DNA of 64,000 bases, taken from assembly GCF_001280065.1 (NCBI RefSeq), contig NZ_LGEA01000001.1:310001-374000 (forward strand), given 5' to 3'. The DNA comes from Streptomyces sp. NRRL B-1140 (lineage in GTDB: Bacteria > Actinomycetota > Actinomycetes > Streptomycetales > Streptomycetaceae). The stretch's first letter is position 1, and every line of letters begins with the position of its first letter. The position numbers and the translations under genes are program-made. Below the pieces are notes generated by a model. That model saw nothing but the letters and a program-made list of their open reading frames with translations. It did no database searches and had not been told where the DNA came from. Positions 29,147-36,542 of this stretch are shown one piece after another.

Positions 29147-30361
29147 TCAGGCCGCCGTCCCGACCGGCGCGCCCTCCGGGGCGACGGCGGTCTCCTGCAC
29201 GACGCGGCGGCGCCGCACCGGCACGACCGTCGGGTGGGCGACGCCCCAGGCCGCGCCCTTGCAGATGATCTCCTTGTAGAGGGCGGCGAGCCGGCCGGTC
29301 AGGGCCGCGGGCTTCGCGCGGTCGTCGGCGGTGACGTACTGGATCAGGCCGTCCTTGCGGCCCAGCGAGATGCACTGGTTGAAGTAGCGCACCGGCACGT
29401 TGGGGACCTTCCGGCCCGTCAGGCGGGCCGCGATGGCGTCGGCGGCCTGCCAGGCGGAGGGGACGCCCGAGGCGCACGACATCCGCAGCGGCTTGTCCCC
29501 GGGGCCCATCGCCAGGGCCGCGTCGCCGACGGCGTACACGTCCGGGTGCGACACCGAGCGCATGGTCCGGTCGACGACGATCCGGCCGGTGCCGGAGACC
29601 TCCAGGGTGGTGGCCTGTGCGATCGGGTGGACGGCGAATCCCGTGGTCCACACGGTGACGGCGGCCGGGAGGACCGTGCCGTCGGCGGTGGTGACGCGGT
29701 CGGCCCCGACGGCGGTCACGGCGGTGTGCTCGTGGACGGTGATGCCGAGCCGGTCGAAGGTCTTGCGCAGGTGTCCGCTGCCCTTGGGCGAGAGCCAGTC
29801 GCCGAATCCGCCGCGGACGGCGAGGGCGACATCCAGGTCCGGCCGGGCCTCGGCGATCTCGGTCGACGCCTCGATGCCGGTGAGGCCTGCGCCGACCACG
29901 ACCACGGACTCTCCGGCGGTCAGGCCGGCCAGACGCTCGCGCAGCCGGAGCGCGCCGGGACGGCTTGCGATCTCGTAAGCGTGTTCGGCGGTACCGGGCA
30001 CACCCTGGTCGTTCCAGCCGCTGCCGAGGGCGTAGACCAGGGTGTCGTATCCCAGCTCCTCGTCCTTCGCCTCCCCGGTCGCGTCGGGGGCGGCGACGGT
30101 GACCGTCCTGCGGTCCACGTCGACGGCGGCGACCTTCCCCTGCTTGAGTGCGACGCCGGTGCCCTCGAACATCTCACCGAAGGGCCGGGGCGTGAGGTCC
30201 TGGCCGGCGGCGAGCTGGTGCATCCGGACGCGTTCGACGAAGTCGGGCTCGGCGTTGACGAGGGTGATGGCTACGTCCTCGCGGTGCAGTCGCTTGGCGA
30301 GGCGCCCGGCGGCGGTGGCTCCGGTGTAGCCGGCTCCGAGGACGACGATGCGGTGCTGCAT
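29147..30361 (-). CDS. NDH-2-like NAD(P)/FAD-dependent oxidoreductase
   Basis: 404 residues. FAD-binding Rossmann motif IVVLGAGYTGATAAGRL at the N-terminus, second nucleotide motif VVVVGAGLTGIEASTEI, and FAD-contacting VYAVGDAALA. This is the type II NADH dehydrogenase-like fold. It may pass electrons from NAD(P)H to quinone or another acceptor; no long C-terminal membrane helix is obvious. ATG 30361 follows GGAG. It lies just downstream of the ECF41-type sigma factor, with a Crp-type palindrome between them. ECF41 sigma genes commonly neighbour oxidoreductases. Confidence 0.85.
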   Translation of the reverse strand: MQHRIVVLGAGYTGATAAGRLAKRLHREDVAITLVNAEPDFVERVRMHQLAAGQDLTPRPFGEMFEGTGVALKQGKVAAVDVDRRTVTVAAPDATGEAKDEELGYDTLVYALGSGWNDQGVPGTAEHAYEIASRPGALRLRERLAGLTAGESVVVVGAGLTGIEASTEIAEARPDLDVALAVRGGFGDWLSPKGSGHLRKTFDRLGITVHEHTAVTAVGADRVTTADGTVLPAAVTVWTTGFAVHPIAQATTLEVSGTGRIVVDRTMRSVSHPDVYAVGDAALAMGPGDKPLRMSCASGVPSAWQAADAIAARLTGRKVPNVPVRYFNQCISLGRKDGLIQYVTADDRAKPAALTGRLAALYKEIICKGAAWGVAHPTVVPVRRRRVVQETAVAPEGAPVGTAA

Positions 30362-30442
30362 GGCGTGACTCCTGTCATGACGGCTGTCTTCAGCGGGTTC
30401 GCCTCTTGAACCGGGCGGCCCGCCGTTTCCTGACAGAAGCGC

Positions 30443-30462
30443 GATGTGATCCACGTCACATC
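30443..30462. promoter_or_regulatory. Candidate Crp/FNR-family binding site
   Basis: GATGTGA-TCCACG-TCACATC is a perfect inverted repeat. It fits both TGTGA-N6-TCACA (classic CRP) and GTG-N6-GNCAC, the motif I recall for Streptomyces Crp. It sits in the 114-bp gap between the sigJ stop and the NDH-2-like start, centred about 91 bp upstream of the latter. Confidence 0.6.
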
Positions 30463-30475
30463 ACGAGAGGTCGGA

Positions 30476-31426
30476 TCAGAAGACCCTGAGCAGGGGCTCC
30501 CCGTGATCGCCTGCGGCCCACAGGCGGGTCGCGCGTTCGAGCTTGTCGGGGTTGACCTGGTTGCGGAACGCCATGATGCCGTCGTCGGCGACCTCCAGGC
30601 ACATGACGCCGATGACCCGGCCGTCGAGGACCACCACGAGGGCGGGGTCGCCGTTGGCGCTCCAGGCGTAGACGTCGGGTGAGCCGCCGACCAGGGCGCG
30701 CTTGGCGGAGCTGGGCTTGAACAGGCCCCGCATGAACTTCGCGACCGCGAGAGCACCCTCGAACGCCCTGGCGCGGGCCGGGACCTTCCCGCCGCCGTCG
30801 CCGACCGCGACGGCGTCCCCGGTGAGCAGCTGCACGAGCGGCTCGGTCCGGCCGCTGGAGGCGGCCGCGAGGAACTCGTCGATGATCCGCCGGGCTGCGG
30901 CCTCGTCGATCTCGGTGCGGGTGCGGGCCCTGCCGTCCGCGACGTGTTTCTTCGCCCGGTGGAAGATCTGCTGGCTGGAGGCCTCGGTGATGTCGAGGAT
31001 CTCCGCGATCTCGCGGTGCGGGTAGTCGAAGGCCTCCCGCAGGACGTACACCGCGCGCTCGTTCGGAGAGAGGCGCTCCAGCAGGACGAGCACCGCGTAC
31101 GAGACCGACTCGCGCTGCTCGGCGGTGTCGGCGGGCCCCAGCATCGGGTCCCCGGCGAGCAGCGGCTCGGGCAGCCACTGCCCCACATAGGTCTCACGCC
31201 GCGCCCGGGCCGAGGTGAGCTGGTTGAGGCACAGGTTGGTGAGCACCTTCGTCAGCCAGGCCTCGGGGACCTCGATGCGGTCGGTGTCGGCGGCCTGCCA
31301 GCGCAGGAACGTCTCCTGGACGGCGTCCTCGGCTTCGCTCGCCGACCCGAGCATCCGATAGGCCACGGCCTCCAGGCGCGGTCGGGAGGCTTCGAACCGG
31401 TCCACGTCGTCCAGCGTCAGGGGCAT
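30476..31426 (-). CDS. sigJ: ECF41-type (SigJ-like) RNA polymerase sigma factor
   Basis: 316 residues. Sigma region 2 (AYRMLGSASEAEDAVQETFLRW) and region 4 (RLSPNERAVYVLREAFDYPH, then an HTH) are followed by a SnoaL/NTF2-like C-terminal extension. ECF41 hallmarks are present: WLPEP in the linker, DGGGK and NPDK. These sigma factors lack a separate anti-sigma and use the C-terminal domain for control. ATG 31426 with AGGA upstream is preferred over 31471, which would overlap the monooxygenase gene. It is 10 bp after that gene's stop, so co-transcription is likely. Confidence 0.9.
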   Translation of the reverse strand: MPLTLDDVDRFEASRPRLEAVAYRMLGSASEAEDAVQETFLRWQAADTDRIEVPEAWLTKVLTNLCLNQLTSARARRETYVGQWLPEPLLAGDPMLGPADTAEQRESVSYAVLVLLERLSPNERAVYVLREAFDYPHREIAEILDITEASSQQIFHRAKKHVADGRARTRTEIDEAAARRIIDEFLAAASSGRTEPLVQLLTGDAVAVGDGGGKVPARARAFEGALAVAKFMRGLFKPSSAKRALVGGSPDVYAWSANGDPALVVVLDGRVIGVMCLEVADDGIMAFRNQVNPDKLERATRLWAAGDHGEPLLRVF

Positions 31427-31436
31427 GCCACGGATC

Positions 31437-33800
31437 CTAGCGGCCGGGTGCGTCACCACCTCCGAGATCAAGTCGTGGTTTGGGGGCGTCCAGGCGGCCC
31501 GTCCGGGGGCGGCGGCTGCCCGCGCGGTACGGGGCCGGCCAGGGCGCGCCCGGTCCCGTGTAACCCTGTTCGGCCGCGGCGTGCAGGGTCCAGTGAGGGT
31601 CGTAGAGATGGGGGCGGGCGAGAGCGCAGAGGTCGGTGCGGCCCGCGAGGATCAGGGAGTTCACGTCGTCCCAGCTGGAGATCGCCCCGACCGCGATCAC
31701 CGGGATGCCGGTGGCGTGGCGGATGCGGTCGGCGAACGGTGTCTGGTACGACCGCCCGTACTCCGGCCGTTCGTCCGCCACGACCTGACCCGTCGACACG
31801 TCGATGGCGTCGGCGCCGTGCGCGGCGAAGGCCCGGGCGATCTCGACGGCGTCCTCGGCACTCGTGCCGCCCTCGGCCCAGTCGGTGGCGGAGACACGGA
31901 CGGTCATGGGCCGCTCCCCCGGCCACACGTTCCGTACGGCGTCGAAGACCTCCAGGGGGAAGCGCAGCCGCTTCTCCAGGGAGCCGCCGTAGGCGTCGGT
32001 GCGCCGGTTGGTCAGCGGGGAGAGGAAGCCGGACAGCAGGTAGCCGTGCGCGCAGTGCAGTTCGAGCAGGTCGAAGCCGGCCCGGGCGGCACGGACCGCG
32101 GACGCCGTGAACTGCTCGCGGATGTCCGTCAGTTGGGCGCGGGACAACTCGCGCGGCGTCTGACTGAACGGCTTGTACGGGAGCGCCGAGGGGGCCACGA
32201 GCGGCCAGTTGCCCTCCTCCAGCGGCTCGTCCATGCCCTCCCACATCGGTTTCGTGGAACCCTTGCGGCCGCTGTGGCCGAGCTGCACGCCGAGGGCGGT
32301 GCCGGGCGCCCGAGCGTGCACGAAGTTCGCGATCCGCTTCCAGGCCTCCGCCTGCCGGCCGGTGTAGAGGCCGGCGCAGCCGGGCGTGATCCGGCCCTCC
32401 TCGCTGACGCACACCATCTCGGTCATCACCAGTCCGGCCCCGCCCAGCGCCCGGGCCCCCAGGTGGACCAGGTGGAAGTCGCCGGGGACACCGTCGACGG
32501 CCGAGTACATGTCCATGGGTGAGACGACGACCCGGTTGCGCAGGGTCAGGCCGCGCAGCCGGAACGGCGTGAACATGGGAGGCGTGCCGGGCGGGCAGCC
32601 GAACTCGTGTTCCACCTTCTGTGTGAAGCGTGGGTCGCGCAGCCGCAGGTTGTCGTGCGTGACGCGGCGGCTGCGGGTGAGCAGGTTGAAGGCGAACTGA
32701 CGGGGCGGTTGGTCCACGTACAGGGGGAGGTTCTCGAACCACTCCAGGCTGGCCCGGGCCGCGCGCTGCGTGGAGGCGACGACCGGTCGCCGCTCCGCCT
32801 CGTAGGCGGCCAGGGCCTCGGGCAGCGAGCCCCGCTCCTCCAGGCAGGCGGCCAGGGCGAGCGCGTCCTCGACGGCGAGTTTGGTGCCGGAGCCGATGGA
32901 GAAGTGGGCGGTGTGGGCGGCGTCCCCGAGGAGGACGACGTTGCCGTGCGACCAGCGGTCGCCGACCACCGTGCGGAACGTCGTCCAGGTGGAGTTGTTC
33001 GACTTCAGGGGACGGCCGCGGAGCGCCTCCGCGAAGATCTTGGCGCAACGCCCGATCGACTCCGCCTCGCCGAGTTCGTCGAATCCGGCCGCGTGCCAGA
33101 CCTCTTCGCGCATCTCGATGATCACCGTCGAGGCGTCGGTGGCGTAGGGGTAGCCGTGGAGCTGCATGACGCCGTGCTCGGTCTCGGCGATCTCGAAGCG
33201 GAAGGAGTCGAAGGGGAAGTCGGCGGCGAGCCAGATGTAGCGGCAGCGGTGGGTCGTCACCCGAGGGCGGAAGACGTCCGCGTGCTTCTCGCGGGTGGTG
33301 CTGTGGACGCCGTCGGCGGCGATGACCAGGTCGTGGGTGTGCGGCAGGTCCTGCGGGGCCTCGGTGTGGAAGCGGAGGTCGACGCCGAGGTCGCGACAGC
33401 GGGTGTGGAGGATCTCGAGCAGCCGCTTGCGCCCCAGGGCGGCGAAGCCGTGTCCTGAGGAGGTGTGGCGGTTGCCGCGGTGGACGATGTCGATGTCGTC
33501 CCAGCGTACGAAGTCGTGCCGGAGGGCCTCGTAGACCTTCGGGTCGGCGTGCTCGATGCCGCCGAGGGTTTCGTCGGAGAGGACCACGCCGAAGCCGAAG
33601 GTGTCGTCGGGGGCGTTGCGTTCCCAGACGGTGATGTGCCGTTGCGGGTCGAGGCGTTTGAGGAGGGCGGCGGCGTAGAGGCCGCCGGGGCCGCCGCCGA
33701 TGATCGCGACGCGCAGTGGTTCATCCGGCTCGGTGTGCCGGTGCGGGTCGTCGGTGGCCGTTCGCGCAGTTCCCCGCGCCCCCGAACGCGTCACGCTCAC
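31437..33800 (-). CDS. FAD monooxygenase-OYE fusion (2-aminobenzoyl-CoA / salicylyl-CoA type)
   Basis: 787 residues. Residues about 20-390 are a class A flavin monooxygenase (VAIIGGGPGGLYAAALL; VVLLGDAAHTAHFSIGSG). From about 410 to 760 is an old-yellow-enzyme domain (MFTPFRLRGLTLRNRVVVSP; LHCAHGYLLSGFLSPLTN). This fusion is known in 2-aminobenzoyl-CoA monooxygenase/reductase, which hydroxylates and reduces the ring, and in salicylyl-CoA 5-hydroxylase annotations. GTG 33800 with GGAG 6 bp upstream is chosen; it overlaps the hydratase stop (GTGA). ATG 33812 has no ribosome binding site. A RidA and an aryl-CoA ligase elsewhere in the locus favour the amino-substrate. Confidence 0.85.
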   Translation of the reverse strand: MSVTRSGARGTARTATDDPHRHTEPDEPLRVAIIGGGPGGLYAAALLKRLDPQRHITVWERNAPDDTFGFGVVLSDETLGGIEHADPKVYEALRHDFVRWDDIDIVHRGNRHTSSGHGFAALGRKRLLEILHTRCRDLGVDLRFHTEAPQDLPHTHDLVIAADGVHSTTREKHADVFRPRVTTHRCRYIWLAADFPFDSFRFEIAETEHGVMQLHGYPYATDASTVIIEMREEVWHAAGFDELGEAESIGRCAKIFAEALRGRPLKSNNSTWTTFRTVVGDRWSHGNVVLLGDAAHTAHFSIGSGTKLAVEDALALAACLEERGSLPEALAAYEAERRPVVASTQRAARASLEWFENLPLYVDQPPRQFAFNLLTRSRRVTHDNLRLRDPRFTQKVEHEFGCPPGTPPMFTPFRLRGLTLRNRVVVSPMDMYSAVDGVPGDFHLVHLGARALGGAGLVMTEMVCVSEEGRITPGCAGLYTGRQAEAWKRIANFVHARAPGTALGVQLGHSGRKGSTKPMWEGMDEPLEEGNWPLVAPSALPYKPFSQTPRELSRAQLTDIREQFTASAVRAARAGFDLLELHCAHGYLLSGFLSPLTNRRTDAYGGSLEKRLRFPLEVFDAVRNVWPGERPMTVRVSATDWAEGGTSAEDAVEIARAFAAHGADAIDVSTGQVVADERPEYGRSYQTPFADRIRHATGIPVIAVGAISSWDDVNSLILAGRTDLCALARPHLYDPHWTLHAAAEQGYTGPGAPWPAPYRAGSRRPRTGRLDAPKPRLDLGGGDAPGR

Positions 33801-34624
33801 CGTCCGCTCCATTTGGGAGGGCGCTTTTCCGTGAACGCGGCATGGAACTCGGCGTAGTCCTCGCCGGTCATCAAGAGCGCCTGTGTGGAGGCGTCGAGTT
33901 CCACCGAGGCGGCCAGGGGCATGTCCAGCTCGGCCGTCAGGAGTGCCTTGGTCTGGGCGTACGCGAGGGCCGGGCCCTCTGCCAGGCGGCGGGCCAGCTG
34001 TTGTGCGGCCTTGTCGGAGGCGCCTTCCTCCGTCAGTTCGCTGATCAGGCCGATGCGCTCCGCCTCCAGGGCGCGGACCGGGTCGCCCAGCATCAGCAGA
34101 CGGGTCGCGTGACCCAGGCCGACGACCCGGGGCAGGAGGTAGGCCGCGCCCATGTCACCGCCGGAGAGGCCGACGCGCGTGAAGAGGAACGCGAAGCGGG
34201 CGGTGGGGTCGGCGACCCGAAAGTCCGCGGCCAGGGCGAGGACCGCTCCGGCGCCCGCCGCCACACCGTGGAGTGACGCGATCACCGGGAACGGGCACTC
34301 CCGGATCGCGCGGACCACCTGGCCGGTCATCCGGTTGAAGTCCAGCAGTCGCGCGGTGTCCATGCCGAGCGTCGCGCCGATGATCTCGTCGACGTCGCCG
34401 CCGGAGCAGAAGCCGCGGCCCTCGCCGGCCAGCACCAGAGCCCGTACGGACCGCTCACGGGACAGTTCCGCGAGCAGGTCGCGCAGGTCGGCGTAGGCGC
34501 CGAAGGTGAGCGCGTTGAGCTTCTCGGGGCGGGCGAGGGTGACGGTCGCGACGCCGTCGTCGGTCTCGACGCGCAGATGCTCCCAGCCGGAGGTGCGGGC
34601 GGCGGAGCCGGTGAAGGGACTCAT
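33797..34624 (-). CDS. Enoyl-CoA hydratase/isomerase family protein
   Basis: 275 residues. Crotonase fold: oxyanion-hole segments GEGRGFCSGGDVDEI and SLHGVAAGAGAVLALAADF, with a downstream VGLSGGDMGAAYLLPR. It should hydrate or isomerise a CoA-bound ring or ring-cleavage product. ATG 34624 is preceded by AGGAGG. It is coupled to the monooxygenase-OYE gene by a GTGA overlap. The shared GTTATC-N9-TGACTGCCGTCA motif lies 53 bp upstream, linking it to the ligase/dehydrogenase unit 12 kb away. Confidence 0.9.
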   Translation of the reverse strand: MSPFTGSAARTSGWEHLRVETDDGVATVTLARPEKLNALTFGAYADLRDLLAELSRERSVRALVLAGEGRGFCSGGDVDEIIGATLGMDTARLLDFNRMTGQVVRAIRECPFPVIASLHGVAAGAGAVLALAADFRVADPTARFAFLFTRVGLSGGDMGAAYLLPRVVGLGHATRLLMLGDPVRALEAERIGLISELTEEGASDKAAQQLARRLAEGPALAYAQTKALLTAELDMPLAASVELDASTQALLMTGEDYAEFHAAFTEKRPPKWSGR

Positions 34625-34676
34625 GACGTGCGGCCTCCTCGGGCGGGCACTGCCTCACTGAGCTCTACCCCACGAA

Positions 34677-34703
34677 GTTATCACTCATCCGTGACTGCCG
34701 TCA
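34677..34703. promoter_or_regulatory. Shared regulon motif, copy 2 (enoyl-CoA hydratase promoter)
   Basis: GTTATC-N9-TGACTGCCGTCA, identical in both blocks and in spacing to 22784-22810. It is embedded in a wider inverted repeat, CACTCAT (34682-34688) and ATGAGTG (34703-34709), and GATAG follows nine bases later, making this copy nearly symmetric. Its distance to the hydratase start (52 bp) is almost the same as copy 1 to the dehydrogenase start (48 bp). Confidence 0.6.
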
Positions 34704-34737
34704 TGAGTGCGCGATAGACCGTACGGGTAGGACTTCG

Positions 34738-34769
34738 GTGACCGGCCCGGCGCGACCCGGCCCGGTCAC
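34738..34769. promoter_or_regulatory. Strong hairpin in a divergent promoter region
   Basis: GTGACCGGCCCGG (34738-34750) and CCGGCCCGGTCAC (34757-34769) pair at 12 of 13 positions around the 6-nt loop CGCGAC. It lies between two divergently transcribed genes rather than at a gene end, so it may be an operator or a leader hairpin. The rest of the 309-bp gap holds the shared regulon motif and no gene. Confidence 0.4.
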
Positions 34770-34929
34770 ATCCGTCACAGATCGTCCACACCGGCGTAAC
34801 GGCGGGAGCAGCGGTGCGCGGCGGCGCGTTCACCTGGGTAAGCCGTCCGGCACGGGGGCAAGGGCGCCTCCGACGGTGCCCCTCGGACGCCTCCGGAGAG
34901 CGGCGCCGTACCATTCATCAGGTTGAAAG

Positions 34930-34943
34930 CAGGATGTCCTGCT
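34930..34943. promoter_or_regulatory. Palindrome covering the start codon of the ATPase gene
   Basis: GCAGGA-TG-TCCTGC is a perfect 14-bp palindrome that contains the proposed ribosome binding site and ATG (34934). In mRNA it would hide the start, so it could control translation. It also makes the exact start uncertain (ATG 34934 or 34946). Confidence 0.35.
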
Positions 34944-35401
34944 CCATGAACGGACCCGCCTTGTACGAACTCCCCTCAGCCCCCGCCTCCTGGCGCATCG
35001 CGCTGCCGCACACCGCAGCGGCGGTGCCCGTGGCTCGCGCCCTGGTCCGTACGGCGCTGACCGAGCTGGACCACGGGGCGGACTGCGACACCGCGGAGCT
35101 GCTGACGGCGGAGCTCGTGGCCAACGCCGTGGAGCACACCACGGGCGAGACGCCGATAGAGCTGGTCGTGGAGCTGATGCCGTCGGGCTGCCAGGTGGAG
35201 GTGCACGACACCGACCCGGCCCCGCCCGGCGACCTCACGTGTCCGGCCGGTGGACCACCCGACCCCTGGCAGGAGCACGGACGCGGGCTGCTGCTGATCC
35301 GCGCCCTGAGCTCCTCCTGCGGGCACCGGCCGACCGAGTCGGGCAAGGCGGTCTGGTTCAGGCTGTCCGCGGTGCCGGCTCAGCGGCGCCGGTCGGTGTG
35401 A
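34934..35401 (+). CDS. HATPase_c anti-sigma-factor-like ATP-binding protein
   Basis: 155 residues. A GHKL-type ATPase: N-box LLTAELVANAVEHT, G1 VEVHDTDPAPP and G2 EHGRGLLLIRAL. This matches the many Streptomyces RsbW/SpoIIAB-like single-domain proteins that bind sigma or anti-anti-sigma factors, most of unknown partner. It carries no partner gene beside it. ATG 34946 is an alternative start, giving four residues fewer. It converges with argF. Confidence 0.85.
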   Translation: MSCSMNGPALYELPSAPASWRIALPHTAAAVPVARALVRTALTELDHGADCDTAELLTAELVANAVEHTTGETPIELVVELMPSGCQVEVHDTDPAPPGDLTCPAGGPPDPWQEHGRGLLLIRALSSSCGHRPTESGKAVWFRLSAVPAQRRRSV

Positions 35402-35420
35402 CACTCGCCACCGGGCCCGT

Positions 35421-36428
35421 TCAGGCCAGGGTGGCCACCATGACCGCCTTGATGGTGTGCATCCGGTTCTCCGCCTCGTCGAAGACGACCGAGTGGGCCG
35501 ACTCGAAGACCTCGTCGGAGACCTCCAGGTACTCCAGACCGTAGGCCGCGTGGATCTCCTGCCCGACCCTGGTGCCGAGGTCGTGGAAGGCGGGCAGGCA
35601 GTGCAGGAACTTCACGTCCGGGTTGCCGGTGGCGCGCAGGACGTCCATGGTCACGGCATAGGGAGCGAGCGCGGTGATGCGCTCGGCCCAGACCTCCTTC
35701 GGCTCACCCATGGAGACCCAGACGTCCGTGGCGACGAAGTCGGCGCCACGGACACCCTCGTCCACGGTCTCGGTGAGCGTGATGCGGGCGCCGCTGGTCA
35801 CGGCGAGCGCGCGGGCCCGGTCGACGATCTCCTCGGCCGGCCAGTACTCCTTCGGCGCGACGAGCCGTACGTCCATGCCGAGCAGGGCACCGGTGACCAG
35901 GTAGGAGTTGCCCATGTTGAAACGGGCGTCGCCGAGGTAGGCGAAGGAGACCTCGCCCAGCGGCTTGGCGCAGTGCTCGGTCATGGTCAGCACGTCGGCG
36001 AGCATCTGGGTGGGGTGCCAGTCGTCGGTGAGTCCGTTGTAGACGGGGACACCGGCGTGCGCCGCCAGCTCCTCCACCTTCCGCTGACTGTCGCCCCGGT
36101 ACTCGATCGCGTCGTACATCCGGCCCAGCACCCGCGCGGTGTCCTTGACCGACTCCTTGTGCCCGATCTGGGAGCCGAAGGGGTCGAGGTACGTGGTCGA
36201 GGCGCCCTGGTCGGCGGCCGCGACCTCGAACGCGCAGCGGGTGCGGGTGGAGGTCTTCTCGAAGATCAGCGCGATGTTCCGGCCCTGGAGGTACCGGGGT
36301 TCGATGCCGCCCTTCTTGGCGGCCTTGAGGTCGGCGGCCAGCTCGACCAGAGCGCGGAACTCGTCCTCGGTGAAGTCCAGCTCTTTGAGGAGATGGCGGC
36401 CGGCGAGGGCGGTCGGGACAGTCGCCAT
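35421..36428 (-). CDS. argF: Ornithine carbamoyltransferase
   Basis: 335 residues. Carbamoyl-phosphate loop [12 protein letters not shown], ornithine motif [14 protein letters not shown] in DDWHPTQML, and the SMG loop VWVSMGEP are all present. It interconverts ornithine plus carbamoyl phosphate and citrulline. Its place next to arginine deiminase suggests use in the arginine deiminase pathway (ArcB role), although it may be the only anabolic copy too. ATG 36428 follows GGAG. The 114-bp gap to arcA contains its own AT-rich promoter region, so it need not depend on arcA transcription. Confidence 0.96.
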   Translation of the reverse strand: MATVPTALAGRHLLKELDFTEDEFRALVELAADLKAAKKGGIEPRYLQGRNIALIFEKTSTRTRCAFEVAAADQGASTTYLDPFGSQIGHKESVKDTARVLGRMYDAIEYRGDSQRKVEELAAHAGVPVYNGLTDDWHPTQMLADVLTMTEHCAKPLGEVSFAYLGDARFNMGNSYLVTGALLGMDVRLVAPKEYWPAEEIVDRARALAVTSGARITLTETVDEGVRGADFVATDVWVSMGEPKEVWAERITALAPYAVTMDVLRATGNPDVKFLHCLPAFHDLGTRVGQEIHAAYGLEYLEVSDEVFESAHSVVFDEAENRMHTIKAVMVATLA

Positions 36429-36471
36429 GGGGGCGCTCCAGGGATACGGGGACACAGAACTTCTGGAATAC

Positions 36472-36498
36472 TATACGAACCTCAGCATGTATATACGA
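36472..36498. promoter_or_regulatory. TATACGA direct repeats in the argF promoter region
   Basis: TATACGA occurs at 36472-36478 and 36492-36498, exactly 20 bp apart, in the only AT-rich patch of the arcA-argF gap. The spacing puts both on the same DNA face. ArgR would be the expected regulator, but the match to a classic ARG box (WNTGAATWWWWATTCANW) is poor. Confidence 0.35.
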
Positions 36499-36542
36499 GG
36501 GCCTGTCGGAGCGGGGTTCAGGGCACGGGCCCCAGGGGCCTG

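Noticed and set aside
30362..30442. ECF41 promoter (TGTCACA...CGTC) before the NDH-2-like gene
   Set aside because: TGTCAGG is present on the minus strand, but no clear CGTC/CGTT follows at the right distance; too weak to list.
31427..31471. Longer start for the sigma factor (ATG 31471)
   Set aside because: Would overlap the monooxygenase gene by 35 bp and adds 15 residues outside the family pattern; ATG 31426 has AGGA.
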